DNA from: a virus
Virus record (IMG/VR): IMGVR_UViG_3300021356_000030
Span: 1-50,491 of that record
Reading direction: 5' to 3' (one strand)
DNA: 50,491 bases
Numbering within the stretch: the first letter of the stretch is position 1; every line of letters starts with the position of its first letter. Shown one piece after another: positions 6,984 through 15,462 of this stretch. The position numbers were made by a program, and so were the translations under genes. The notes below the pieces were generated by a model. The model ran no database searches. It was given only the letters and a program-made list of their open reading frames with translations, and was not told the origin of the DNA.

Positions 6984-8368
6984 CAGAATTTGAATCCTTC
7001 AAATGATTTCCTAGGACCAGAACTCTTTTCTTGAGGAGTATACTCTTCATCCTGACCACTGTCCAGAATATCAGCCTGTGCAGATTGTTCACAATCATAT
7101 AGTCGCATCTTTGCACGATCAATGCCGACTACAAATCTTTTGTTCATCGTCGGATCATTGTATCGATTCTTCAACTGTTTAACCATTATCTGCCCAAGTG
7201 ATTCAAGTTCCTCAGTGCTAATAAGGGCAAACATAAGATCAGCAGTAGCAGGGAGACCAAAGGACTCACTAGTATCAGTAAGCTCAACATCAGAGCTACC
7301 ATAACCAGAGCGAGTGGTCTGCGTGGCAGATACGATAGGGACGTTTGTTTCAACAGCCAACCCTCGAAGCTCCTCTGCAATAGCCTTAATATACGAATAT
7401 GAATTGACAGAAAGATTACCGCGATATCGTGAGGAAGCACATATATTAAGGTAATCAATGAAAATAATATCAGGTCTAAATGACTTCTTAAGTGCAAGCT
7501 CGTTAAGAAGTGACTTAAAGTGTCCACTATGTGCAGTAGCGGTGGGATACTCTTTAATTATAAGAGTACCTTGAGTTTTTTTACTCAAGTTGGTTACTTT
7601 GTTTTCAAACATTGACTTAGGCATGTTTTGAATCTCTTGGATATTGACATTCAAAAGATTAGCGTCAATGCGTTCTGCGATCTTTTCTTCCGCCATCTCA
7701 CAGGTAATGTAGAGAACATTCTTACCTTGTAAGAGACAAGATGCAGCCATGTGACACATGAACAAAGACTTACCAACACCAGTGCCAGCAAGTGCAATAT
7801 TCAATGTCTTGTTAGGGAGACCACCTTTCGTAATCTTATTAAAGAACTCCAGATCGAAAGGAATCTTCTCTTCAGTCTGATGATAGAAATCATATCGTTC
7901 TTGATAGTCCTGAAGATAATCGTGACCTACGTTAGTATCAAAACTAACTGCAAGTGCATCCGATAGAATTGAAGGAATTGCATCCTTAGTTTTCTTATCA
8001 TCATTACCATCAACGATGGAGATAGACTCCATCAGGGCAAGATAAATTGCTTTATCCCTACACCACTTTTCAGTGATGTCACTCAACCAAGTGAAGTCTA
8101 GAACGGTCTTCTCTAGATTATTCACATAGTTAGTGACATCCTTGTAGGAAGTTTCATTGAGATCCGAACGACCATCAACTTCAACACGAAGTACTTCTTG
8201 CGTGGGAAGTTTATTGTACTTGAAGATAAATTTACAGATCTCCTCAAATACTACTTTTTCGGTATAATCTGTAAAATATTCAGACCTGATGAAAGGTAAT
8301 ACCTTTCTAGAGAACTCCTCATTATGAGCGAGACTCCTCAGGATTGTAGTTTCGATACGTTCGTCCAT
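6983..8368 (-). CDS. gp41: Replicative DNA helicase gp41 (DnaB type)
   Basis: A hexameric 5'-3' helicase of the T4 replisome. Walker A is ALAGTGVGKS, Walker B is IIFIDYLNI, and a DnaB-like N-terminal helical domain precedes them. The start is placed at 8368 (MDERIETTILRSL), which matches the gp41 N terminus and overlaps the preceding stop as TGATG; the longer ORF start at 8446 adds 26 unrelated residues. The product of 461 residues is the usual gp41 length. It lies two genes downstream of uvsX. Confidence 0.93.
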   Translation of the reverse strand: MDERIETTILRSLAHNEEFSRKVLPFIRSEYFTDYTEKVVFEEICKFIFKYNKLPTQEVLRVEVDGRSDLNETSYKDVTNYVNNLEKTVLDFTWLSDITEKWCRDKAIYLALMESISIVDGNDDKKTKDAIPSILSDALAVSFDTNVGHDYLQDYQERYDFYHQTEEKIPFDLEFFNKITKGGLPNKTLNIALAGTGVGKSLFMCHMAASCLLQGKNVLYITCEMAEEKIAERIDANLLNVNIQEIQNMPKSMFENKVTNLSKKTQGTLIIKEYPTATAHSGHFKSLLNELALKKSFRPDIIFIDYLNICASSRYRGNLSVNSYSYIKAIAEELRGLAVETNVPIVSATQTTRSGYGSSDVELTDTSESFGLPATADLMFALISTEELESLGQIMVKQLKNRYNDPTMNKRFVVGIDRAKMRLYDCEQSAQADILDSGQDEEYTPQEKSSGPRKSFEGFKF

Positions 8369-8934
8369 CAATAGTAGTGGCAATAGGTTGACATAATATA
8401 CTTGACTCCTTTCTTGACTTTTAATCCTGCATGAGGATATTGCCAAGTTGGGGGAAAGACAATCACCGAGCCAGTCTTCGGTGTAATCTTTCTACTGTGA
8501 TGCGGGAACTCAGTTTCCCCACCACTAAAATCTTCATTCAAATAGAAGAGGAATGCAAGATATCTTCTTGCAGAGGCATGATCCTGCACATCGACGTGTG
8601 GATCGAACCTGTCTTTGGTTCTGGCGTGATATTTCTTTACGCGAAACTCCTCCAAAAAAAGTCTTGAAGGATACCATCTAGTGTACTCTGGTAGTTCTCT
8701 TTTGTAAAGAGACAAAATAGTTTGAGTAACCCGTGACAACTGTGTAATTAGTTGTGGATTACTCTTGTTGATATTCAGTTGAGTAAAGTTTGGAGTTCCT
8801 CCATTCTTTACTATCTCTTTCGCATGACTCTGTTCAAAAAACTGAATCAGAATGTCACACTCTTTTTCACCCAAGGCGTCTTCATACAGTTTGATAAAAT
8901 CACCCGTAACGAAACTCTTGTTTTGCAATTTCAT
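8368..8934 (-). CDS. 2OG-Fe(II) oxygenase (prolyl-4-hydroxylase type)
   Basis: The double-stranded beta-helix motif is visible: DPHVDVQ supplies the HxD iron ligands, FLFYLNEDFSGGETEF the core strands, and YPHAGLKVKKGVKY the distal His plus a basic 2OG-binding residue. The start at 8934 has GGAG 7 nt upstream; an earlier ATG at 8997 would overlap uvsX by about 100 bases. Similar proteins in cyanophages are called phytanoyl or prolyl hydroxylases; the target is unknown. It lies between uvsX and gp41. Confidence 0.82.
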   Translation of the reverse strand: MKLQNKSFVTGDFIKLYEDALGEKECDILIQFFEQSHAKEIVKNGGTPNFTQLNINKSNPQLITQLSRVTQTILSLYKRELPEYTRWYPSRLFLEEFRVKKYHARTKDRFDPHVDVQDHASARRYLAFLFYLNEDFSGGETEFPHHSRKITPKTGSVIVFPPTWQYPHAGLKVKKGVKYIMSTYCHYY

Positions 8935-9901
8935 CAAGTTGCTCCATGACTTCGGGAGTAAAGTATTGTTCGGGATCCTTAAGGATCGCCTTTGCATAGA
9001 CTTTTTTGCCGCCTATCTCATAACGACCTGCAACGTTTTTCCAAAGTCCTCCAATCTCACCGAGTTCAAGAAGACCATAATATCGATCAAGACCACGCTC
9101 ATCGTAATACAAACGCACCGTAACATCTTTGTTCTCCTTACTTAAACGCGACTTAGCAGTCTTAGCTTTGATAAGGTTTCCGACGATTTCCGTTCCATCC
9201 TTTTCTTTCTTTTTGCTGAGATGGATGATTGTAGAAGCAGCATACTTGAGTCCGCTGCCTCCTCCCATTTCCTTTGTAGGGACATAAGCGCCGATGACAT
9301 CATAAGTGTGGTTGGTAACGATCATGGGAATGTTGGCTTGACCCAGTTTGAGGGTGATCATACGGAACGCACCTTTGACCAGTTGTGATTTGGTCATGTC
9401 GCGGACTTGTTTGTCGTTGAGTGCGTCAGTGATCTCCTTCTCCGTGGAAAGCATACCTAAAGAGTCTAACACAAACATGCAAGGAGCACGCTCTTCTTCA
9501 GGTTTCTTTAAGTATAGATCCACCGCTTTCAGGGCTTTACCACGAAAGTCTTCAATGGTCACAACGTTGACCACCACAAGTCTATTCAAGTCAATACCGC
9601 GATCTGCGAGAAGAGACTTGTTAACAGCGGCTTCAGTGTCAAAATATAGACAATAACCATCAGGGTTAGAATCAAGGAAGTTTTTGACGACAGCAAGGGA
9701 GAAAAAAGTTTTTCCAGTACTAGACTCGCCAGCAATGGCAGTAATCTTATTCCCAGATACACCACCAAATATAGACCCTGAAACAAGTCCGTTAAAAATG
9801 TACGAACCCGTGTCCACATAAGTTTCATGGTCGTCGATGTCTGAGGCGAGTTGTGTGTATTCACCGCCAATCTCCTTTACAATATCTTTAAGAAAATCCA
9901 T
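8900..9901 (-). CDS. uvsX: UvsX RecA-like recombinase
   Basis: Strand-exchange ATPase. Walker A is AGESSTGKT (about 54-62), Walker B is CMFVLDSLG, and the C-terminal half contains GGGSGLKYAAS, the RecA L2-like region. The length of 333 residues is slightly under T4 UvsX. It works with UvsY (38577-39005) and UvsW in recombination-dependent replication. It overlaps the 2OG oxygenase downstream. Confidence 0.95.
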   Translation of the reverse strand: MDFLKDIVKEIGGEYTQLASDIDDHETYVDTGSYIFNGLVSGSIFGGVSGNKITAIAGESSTGKTFFSLAVVKNFLDSNPDGYCLYFDTEAAVNKSLLADRGIDLNRLVVVNVVTIEDFRGKALKAVDLYLKKPEEERAPCMFVLDSLGMLSTEKEITDALNDKQVRDMTKSQLVKGAFRMITLKLGQANIPMIVTNHTYDVIGAYVPTKEMGGGSGLKYAASTIIHLSKKKEKDGTEIVGNLIKAKTAKSRLSKENKDVTVRLYYDERGLDRYYGLLELGEIGGLWKNVAGRYEIGGKKVYAKAILKDPEQYFTPEVMEQLDEIAKQEFRYG

Positions 9902-9904
9902 AGT

Positions 9905-10414
9905 TTAATCAAAAAATGTAGAAATAGTTATTCTGTATTTTGGACCTGCAACCGACTGCGGTCGGATCGCATGTGGGATGTCCCCATCAAATAGCAATAT
10001 TCTACCAGGAACATACAATGATGTAAATGCTACATCTTTAAGATCGTCACTGTAGAAAAAAGTTTCACCATACCATCCATCTCTCCACTCAAGATTTACA
10101 TAATACAAAATGCCTTTCTTGTAACAATGAGTATGAATTAAGTGAACATCATTTGGTCGAACTAAATTTAATACTGCTCTAGAAAATTTATTATATGTAA
10201 ACCATGGTGTATCTTTGATACACTCTTCAAAGTACTTCCATAATCCACAGGTAATTAGATTATCTAAATTCCAATCTCCGTAGAGATTCTGATAATTAAG
10301 TTCATTAATATGTTGGTCTCTCCAACCCAATCTTAGATTCGATTCTAAAGCGTAATGTAAAATTTCACCTCGGTCGTGACGAGCAACGGCATCATCATAA
10401 ACTTTAATATTCAT
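9905..10414 (-). CDS. Putative 2OG-Fe(II) oxygenase, small type
   Basis: A compact 169-residue protein with a beta-helix pattern: LIHTHCYKKGILYYVNLEW gives a candidate first His and core strand, YVPGRILLFDGDIPHAIRP gives the distal His, and KYRITISTFF the last strand with its Arg. The expected HxD is HTH-like here, so one iron ligand is unclear. It begins 1 base from the previous stop and lies between a cytidylyltransferase-like gene and uvsX. Catalytic activity is uncertain. Confidence 0.65.
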   Translation of the reverse strand: MNIKVYDDAVARHDRGEILHYALESNLRLGWRDQHINELNYQNLYGDWNLDNLITCGLWKYFEECIKDTPWFTYNKFSRAVLNLVRPNDVHLIHTHCYKKGILYYVNLEWRDGWYGETFFYSDDLKDVAFTSLYVPGRILLFDGDIPHAIRPQSVAGPKYRITISTFFD

Positions 10415-10875
10415 CAGATGCCCAATAATTTACGTTGACGTTCAAAATATCCTCGGAGAATCCAAGAACTACTATTCATTTTATCATCCCCGCCAACGCC
10501 AAATTCAAACTGGACTCGGGGATTGTCTCCATACATATCGAGTTCTGGTGTATTGCCTGATCCACGATCACCACCGTTGCAAAATACAACAGTCTCTGCA
10601 ATTTCTAGACACTTAGCAATTGCGCCACATGCAGATCCAACCTCATCGTCTGGAACAGTAACAACTGCATCGACCATATTGAGATGACGTACAATCTCTG
10701 CACGTTCAACCCAAGATAAAAAGTATTGACCTTTCTTTGCAGTCAACCATTCATTAGTATTCAGTCCCACTACAAGATAGTCAGAAAAATCTTTCGCTCT
10801 CTTGAAGTAAGATATATGTCCACTATGAATAGGATCAAATCCTCCTGTAACCAGACTCACTTTTTCAAAAAACAT
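10414..10875 (-). CDS. Cytidylyltransferase-like nucleotidyltransferase
   Basis: GGFDPIHSGH at residues 11-20 is the HxGH signature of the glycerol-3-phosphate cytidylyltransferase / RfaE-C superfamily, and LVVGLNTNEWL and SWVERAEIVRHL match the next two conserved blocks. At 153 residues it is a stand-alone catalytic domain. It transfers a nucleotide to a phosphorylated small molecule, but the substrate cannot be read from sequence. It overlaps its neighbour genes by one base on each side. It is distinct from the late nucleotidyltransferase at 3001-4212. Confidence 0.85.
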   Translation of the reverse strand: MFFEKVSLVTGGFDPIHSGHISYFKRAKDFSDYLVVGLNTNEWLTAKKGQYFLSWVERAEIVRHLNMVDAVVTVPDDEVGSACGAIAKCLEIAETVVFCNGGDRGSGNTPELDMYGDNPRVQFEFGVGGDDKMNSSSWILRGYFERQRKLLGI

Positions 10876-11045
10876 TAGATAACAAAACCAAACTTCTCTC
10901 TAGCAATTTTTTTATATGGACCGCCAGGATTCTCCTCGCGGATTTGCTTGATAGTATTTAGTTTCTGATAAAGAGCTGCATCTCCACCCAAACGCAGGGC
11001 GCTAACGATGGTATTCAATTCTTTATCGTTGATAGGAAGATCCAT
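10875..11045 (-). CDS. Small conserved-type hypothetical protein (56 aa)
   Basis: MDLPINDKELNTIVSALRLG begins an all-helical, basic protein of unknown function. The ATG at 11045 is preferred because the -10 box of a strong promoter overlaps the alternative TTG start at 11075. There is no clear Shine-Dalgarno. It is the first gene of the unit leading to the cytidylyltransferase, uvsX and gp41. Confidence 0.65.
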   Translation of the reverse strand: MDLPINDKELNTIVSALRLGGDAALYQKLNTIKQIREENPGGPYKKIAREKFGFVI

Positions 11046-11066
11046 ATTTTTTGTGTTGGTGAGATA

Positions 11067-11095
11067 ATTATACAAGAATTGGTTCGCTTTTGCAA
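11067..11095 (-). promoter_or_regulatory. Sigma70-type promoter for the uvsX-gp41 unit
   Basis: Minus strand: TTGCAA (11095-11090), a 17-bp spacer, TATAAT (11072-11067), 22 bases upstream of the ATG at 11045. The -35 and -10 hexamers and the spacing are the same as in the ndhD promoter. Confidence 0.75.
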
Positions 11096-11100
11096 ACGGA

Positions 11101-11694
11101 TTATTTAGTCTCGATGCGAATGTTGAATGCGATTGTCATCCTGGGTTCAAGACATTTGTGAGTGGACACGTAGTGTTGTAAAGTGCAAGGGAAAATTATT
11201 AATTGATTGTTCTTAGGTTGATAGGTCCACTGTTCATAATAAAAAGATTGTTCTTCAGTTTTTCTATAAAGTTGTTTATCTATGAAGTAAAGATTTTGAC
11301 TGGATGGATTCATAAAAATCAAATCAGTTTCTTCACATCCATCTAAGAAAATAACACCCGCAAATTCATTTCTTCTTTCAATAGAACCTAAGTGTGTATG
11401 TAGTTCTTGGCCAGTATTTTGTTCATAAAAATTCCACCAAAAGGCATGAATTTCATATGAATGTTCTGTCAGTCCCAGTTCTATGGTAAATTTTTCATAT
11501 TCTTCTCCAATTTCATCAAGTGGATAATTAATATTATGTTTTTGATGAATAGAAGTCTTGCAAGAACAATTAACCCCAGGATTTTGATAATCATTTAGAA
11601 TATCTAAATGTATATCTCCAACCAATTTTTGATAAGTTCTATCCGATAAAAAATTATCACATACCCAGAAAGGAACTCCAAATAAATTTTTCAT
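11101..11694 (-). CDS. 2OG-Fe(II) oxygenase-like protein, paralogue 2
   Basis: MKNLFGVPFWVCDNFLSD begins a protein of the PF13759-like putative 2OG-Fe(II) oxygenase family. LHTHLG gives HxH/HxD-type ligands, FAGVIFLDG the core strand, and IIFPCTLQHYVSTHK the distal His. It aligns throughout with the upstream gene (11691-12302): same length, same His positions and the same closing (A/S)FNI strand, so the two are a tandem duplication. Its ATG overlaps the preceding stop. Confidence 0.8.
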   Translation of the reverse strand: MKNLFGVPFWVCDNFLSDRTYQKLVGDIHLDILNDYQNPGVNCSCKTSIHQKHNINYPLDEIGEEYEKFTIELGLTEHSYEIHAFWWNFYEQNTGQELHTHLGSIERRNEFAGVIFLDGCEETDLIFMNPSSQNLYFIDKQLYRKTEEQSFYYEQWTYQPKNNQLIIFPCTLQHYVSTHKCLEPRMTIAFNIRIETK

Positions 11695-12302
11695 TCTATA
11701 AGTTCGATGTTGAAGCTAATAGTAATTCTAGGTGTATCAAATCTATGTGCTGGAACGTAGTGTGACAGATATGATGGAAAAAATATAATCTGATTATCTC
11801 TTGGTTCATGAACATACTTACTCATAACATACGAATGTTCTGGAATATTTTTATGAATTTTAGCAACAGGATGGTGTGTATCATAACTATGATAGTTTAA
11901 CCAATTTTGAGATGGATTGGAAAAAACTATTCTTGTATTATCAGTTCCTTTTAAAAAATATACACCACTGAACATACAGTTCGGTGTACCCAAGTGTGTA
12001 TGCGGTTCTTGATTTTGACCTTTAGTGTAAAAGTTATACCAAGGATGTATCAACTCATATTGATGTTCTGAAAGATGTAACTGCGATGAGAATTCTTCAT
12101 ATGCTTCTTTAAAAGAAAACATAGGATAAGTCACACTATCATCTCTTTGAGCAGAAGTGTTTACCAAACAGTCCCACTGTGAATTCACATATCCTTCGTT
12201 CTTTGAAACATCTTCTAGTATTTGATTATGAAGATCTTTAACTGCATCTTCAGACAAAAAATTATCTATACCAAAAAATGGAGTTGGAAATAAAAAATTC
12301 AT
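11691..12302 (-). CDS. 2OG-Fe(II) oxygenase-like protein, paralogue 1
   Basis: MNFLFPTPFFGIDNFLSE starts a 203-residue protein with PHTHLGTPN, SGVYFLKG and IIFFPSYLSHYVPAH, the expected pattern for the PF13759-like oxygenases. Family members are common in T4-like cyanophages and their substrates are unknown. It overlaps gp43 by 4 bases, so expression is coupled to the DNA polymerase; a role in modifying DNA, nucleotides or a replication protein is only inference. Confidence 0.8.
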   Translation of the reverse strand: MNFLFPTPFFGIDNFLSEDAVKDLHNQILEDVSKNEGYVNSQWDCLVNTSAQRDDSVTYPMFSFKEAYEEFSSQLHLSEHQYELIHPWYNFYTKGQNQEPHTHLGTPNCMFSGVYFLKGTDNTRIVFSNPSQNWLNYHSYDTHHPVAKIHKNIPEHSYVMSKYVHEPRDNQIIFFPSYLSHYVPAHRFDTPRITISFNIELIE

Positions 12303-14797
12303 GCAAAGAATGATTCAAGACTTACTTTCTTTTCAACAGACCAACCAATCGCATTAAGAATGATCTTCATTGGTTCTACAAAAGATTTGTTGAACTGTGC
12401 ATCATAATCAATATACTTTTCAAGATCCAGTTCTTTCGGAAACTCTTGGATGAAAGAGAAAACATTCTCTTGAATAGTATTCGGTGTTTTCAAATAACAG
12501 AACTTGATCTTCTCACCACTCTGGATTGCTGCATACTTCTTATCAAGTCCAGCCTTCTTAGTGTAGTGATTGTAGAGGATTGCACCACGAACATGGATGG
12601 GACAACCTTTGTTATACATGTCAGTCCGAGATTCCCATTTCTTGATTTCAGATACACTACGGGGAAATGCGATTTCATCAGGACGAAGATTCTTGAACTC
12701 TTTACGAGCGTTCTCAATGAAGTCAATGACATCATCCTCTTCTTTCGTCATGATGATCTCAAGCGCATCTTTAATGTATTGACGACAAGGTGCAGGAGTT
12801 GAGGTTTTGATTGCCTCAATACCCATCATCTTCAGTTTGGGTTTCTCATAACGAACACCTTCACTGTCCCACACACGAAGGATATAACGTTTCTTACCTG
12901 TCCAAATTCCACGTTCCGCGATGTTCTCGCGTTTCATCACCATTTTGTTTTCGTAGGCGTTGAGGTAGTCCGCCAACTCTTCGTAAGAACTTTCAATATA
13001 CTTCTCAAGTTCCATGTGAGACACCTTATCAAGGAAATTGACAATCTCTTCAGTAGAAGCCTCTCTTCCCTTGAATACAGCGTCAACAAAAGGACCCATA
13101 TTAAGGTAAATAGAATCGGTATCAATAGCAATGACATAATCTACTCCATCAGATTTCAAGACTTTGTTCAGATAACTATTCATCTTCTCTTCGATCCACT
13201 GAATCGATACCTGTCCCGATAGAGTGATCGCCTCTGCATTTGCAAGTTTGTAGTATCGGAAATATTCATTACCAATCGCACCATAAGCAGAGTTCAGTGC
13301 AATCTTTTTAGCCATCTGAATATTGTCACAACGTGAGATCTCCTTCTCCAATGCTTTGGTGGGAGTCTTCTCATACGCTTTCTTCGCCTCGATCATCTTC
13401 TTCTTGAAGATGACACGTTCACTATACATCTTCTCCATAAGTTCTGGTAGGAACCCACGGACATCCTTGCGATACATTGCACCATTAGCGCAGACCGCAC
13501 TGTCTTTATACATCTCAAAGGTAAGTTCTTTCTTCAGAACTTTATCAACAGTCACACTGGGGTGACGTTGTTCAATCAAAGTCTCTGGTGAGATGTTGTA
13601 CTGCATGATCAAGTGGGGATACAGTGAGTTAAGGTCAAAGTTGACTACCCACTCATATGCACCTGGGATGGGTTCTTTCACGAACGCACCCGCATACTTT
13701 TCACTCTTACTATTGCGTTCCTTCTGTGGAATCACAATATTCTTCTTGAGGAGATAGTTGTAGATAATAGCATCCCAGGTTCGTACCTGATATGCAATGT
13801 CATTGAAGTTCACCTTAGCGTCAAACGCACGGGTGAAACACAAGTCAATCAGACGTAGTTTATCCTCAAGACGGTCAACCAGTTCCACGTCAACGATGTT
13901 ATATTCAACGAACTTCTGCCAATCGTTTGTATAGAACTCTCGGAAGGTATCGTATTCGGAGTGATCTAGTTTGTTCTGACCCAACTCCATGAAGGCGATA
14001 TGATCCAATCGATAACTCTCTTGGTTTGGGGTTGCAGGAGACTTTTTATACAGGTCCAAGTAATCCAGAATAGACACACCCGCAATCTCTGTACTGAGTT
14101 GTTTCCGACCCATGATCGTGACCTCTTTGACACGCACCACATTCCACGGAGAGAGACGTTTGGCGTACTTCTCTCCCATCAGACGGGTGATCCTACCAAC
14201 CAGGTAAGGCATGTCATACAGTTCGTTATTCCACCCTGTGACGACCTCTGGCGTGTTATTCTGCCACCAGTCCATGAACTTGGTGATGAGTTCATACTCA
14301 CCATCACAGTACACAAATCTGACATTCTTCTGATCAACCTTTGCTGGACGAGATCCAAAGGTAGTAATCTGTTTGGTATTATAATCCTGAACTGTAATCA
14401 GTAGAAGTTCTTCAGCGCAGTTGAATACATCGGGGAATCCACTCTCCGCTGCAACCTCAATATCGATTGTAATAACTTTGATCTTTGAGATATCAAATTT
14501 GATTTCTTCCTCAGGATAATTCTGAGCAATGTATTGATACACGAATCGGTCATTCCCATAGACCTTGAATCCATTCACATCATTATACTTGTCCAAGAAT
14601 TCGCGACACTCTCGGATAGTACCAGGGCGAATGGGTTCTACATCTTGACCATCAAGGGTTTTATATTTACTTTCTCGTTTAGACGGAACGAAGAACCTAG
14701 GTTGAAAGGGTTCACGTTTCGTGAAGTGTTTGCCGTTTTCATATCCACGGACAAGGATATCATTACCAAGGAGAACAACGCTCGTGTAGAACTTCAT
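12299..14797 (-). CDS. gp43: DNA polymerase gp43 (family B)
   Basis: Replicative polymerase, 832 residues. The exonuclease domain shows ITIDIEVA (Exo I), GWNNELYDMPYL (Exo II) and YNIVDVELV (Exo III). The polymerase domain shows FDLNSLYPHLI (motif A), KKIALNSAYGA (motif B) and AIDTDS (motif C), followed by KKRYILR. All catalytic acidic residues are present, so it should be active in both synthesis and proofreading. It is slightly shorter than T4 gp43, as is usual in cyanophages. It follows two small Sm-like genes and is followed by tandem oxygenases. Confidence 0.97.
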   Translation of the reverse strand: MKFYTSVVLLGNDILVRGYENGKHFTKREPFQPRFFVPSKRESKYKTLDGQDVEPIRPGTIRECREFLDKYNDVNGFKVYGNDRFVYQYIAQNYPEEEIKFDISKIKVITIDIEVAAESGFPDVFNCAEELLLITVQDYNTKQITTFGSRPAKVDQKNVRFVYCDGEYELITKFMDWWQNNTPEVVTGWNNELYDMPYLVGRITRLMGEKYAKRLSPWNVVRVKEVTIMGRKQLSTEIAGVSILDYLDLYKKSPATPNQESYRLDHIAFMELGQNKLDHSEYDTFREFYTNDWQKFVEYNIVDVELVDRLEDKLRLIDLCFTRAFDAKVNFNDIAYQVRTWDAIIYNYLLKKNIVIPQKERNSKSEKYAGAFVKEPIPGAYEWVVNFDLNSLYPHLIMQYNISPETLIEQRHPSVTVDKVLKKELTFEMYKDSAVCANGAMYRKDVRGFLPELMEKMYSERVIFKKKMIEAKKAYEKTPTKALEKEISRCDNIQMAKKIALNSAYGAIGNEYFRYYKLANAEAITLSGQVSIQWIEEKMNSYLNKVLKSDGVDYVIAIDTDSIYLNMGPFVDAVFKGREASTEEIVNFLDKVSHMELEKYIESSYEELADYLNAYENKMVMKRENIAERGIWTGKKRYILRVWDSEGVRYEKPKLKMMGIEAIKTSTPAPCRQYIKDALEIIMTKEEDDVIDFIENARKEFKNLRPDEIAFPRSVSEIKKWESRTDMYNKGCPIHVRGAILYNHYTKKAGLDKKYAAIQSGEKIKFCYLKTPNTIQENVFSFIQEFPKELDLEKYIDYDAQFNKSFVEPMKIILNAIGWSVEKKVSLESFFA

Positions 14798-15045
14798 TTA
14801 GTGAGGGTCAAATAATCATTAAGTAGGTCTTCTTTGGGATCAACCAAAGTCAAGATCTTATCCGATGAAATCATAATGTCATCGGTCTGGTCAGTCAAGT
14901 TTTCCAACCAAGGTCGGAGACCATCCACAACATGCGGACGAATCAAACGACAATCTGGTTCACCGAGTTCAGAAACAACTTGACCAATTTTTGAAATAAG
15001 AATTGTCCCGTCAACCAGAACAATTATCTGAATTAAATCATCCAT
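14794..15045 (-). CDS. Small Sm-like-fold protein, likely paralogue (83 aa)
   Basis: MDDLIQIIVLVDGTILISKI resembles the first strands of the cyanophage Sm-like family (V-K-L-x-SGEEI-I-A), in a degenerate form. The C terminus DPKEDLLNDYLTL matches TPKEDVLNSYQDR of the adjacent gene, so the two are tandem relatives. It overlaps gp43 by 4 bases. RNA binding is possible by analogy with Sm/Hfq proteins but is not shown. Confidence 0.6.
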   Translation of the reverse strand: MDDLIQIIVLVDGTILISKIGQVVSELGEPDCRLIRPHVVDGLRPWLENLTDQTDDIMISSDKILTLVDPKEDLLNDYLTLTK

Positions 15046-15397
15046 TTAGTACCTCAAAGTTATCTACAAGTGTTTCGCCTTCTTCAGGTTCTTCTCCCAT
15101 CCTATCTTGATAAGAATTAAGAACGTCTTCTTTGGGAGTTGTAAATGATACAATCCAATCTGGATTTACTTTAATTTCCTCATCATCCGTCAGAGGCATC
15201 CAGGACCAAAATCTTATTGCATATTCCTTTTCAACTTCACCTTCCTCTGCATCAAAATCAACAGATGGAGTTACCAGTTCTACACAGAAAGGATCTTTGA
15301 AAGCAATAGAAACTACCCTATCATTTTGATCCACTTTCGCTTGAACATCAGCAATGACTGTTTCTCCTGACTTCAGAAGAGCTAATTTAATCGACAT
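15038..15397 (-). CDS. Sm-like protein (119 aa)
   Basis: MSIKLALLKSGETVIADVQA is the N-terminal signature of the cyanophage Sm-like family; a crystal structure of an Sm-like protein of putative cyanophage origin is known. Acidic insertions follow, then NPDWIVSFTTPKEDVLNSY. An AGAGGT Shine-Dalgarno lies upstream of the ATG. A TTGACA-17-TATCCT promoter embedded in the ndhD terminator drives it, making it the first gene of the polymerase unit. Confidence 0.7.
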   Translation of the reverse strand: MSIKLALLKSGETVIADVQAKVDQNDRVVSIAFKDPFCVELVTPSVDFDAEEGEVEKEYAIRFWSWMPLTDDEEIKVNPDWIVSFTTPKEDVLNSYQDRMGEEPEEGETLVDNFEVLNG

Positions 15398-15418
15398 AAC
15401 TACAGTTTACCTCTCACT

Positions 15419-15447
15419 AGGATACCACAAAAAAAGGAAGGTGTCAA
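15419..15447 (-). promoter_or_regulatory. Sigma70-type promoter embedded in the ndhD terminator
   Basis: Minus strand: TTGACA (15447-15442, consensus), a 17-bp spacer, TATCCT (15424-15419), 22 bases upstream of the ATG at 15397. The -35 box is at the end and loop of the terminator hairpin and the U-tract makes up part of the spacer. Confidence 0.7.
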
Positions 15448-15456
15448 ACCTTCCTT
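15429..15456 (-). terminator. Rho-independent terminator of ndhD
   Basis: Minus strand: AAGGAAGGT, loop TTGAC, ACCTTCCTT, running into a T-tract of seven. It begins 7 bases after the ndhD stop. Confidence 0.88.
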
Positions 15457-15462
15457 GATAAT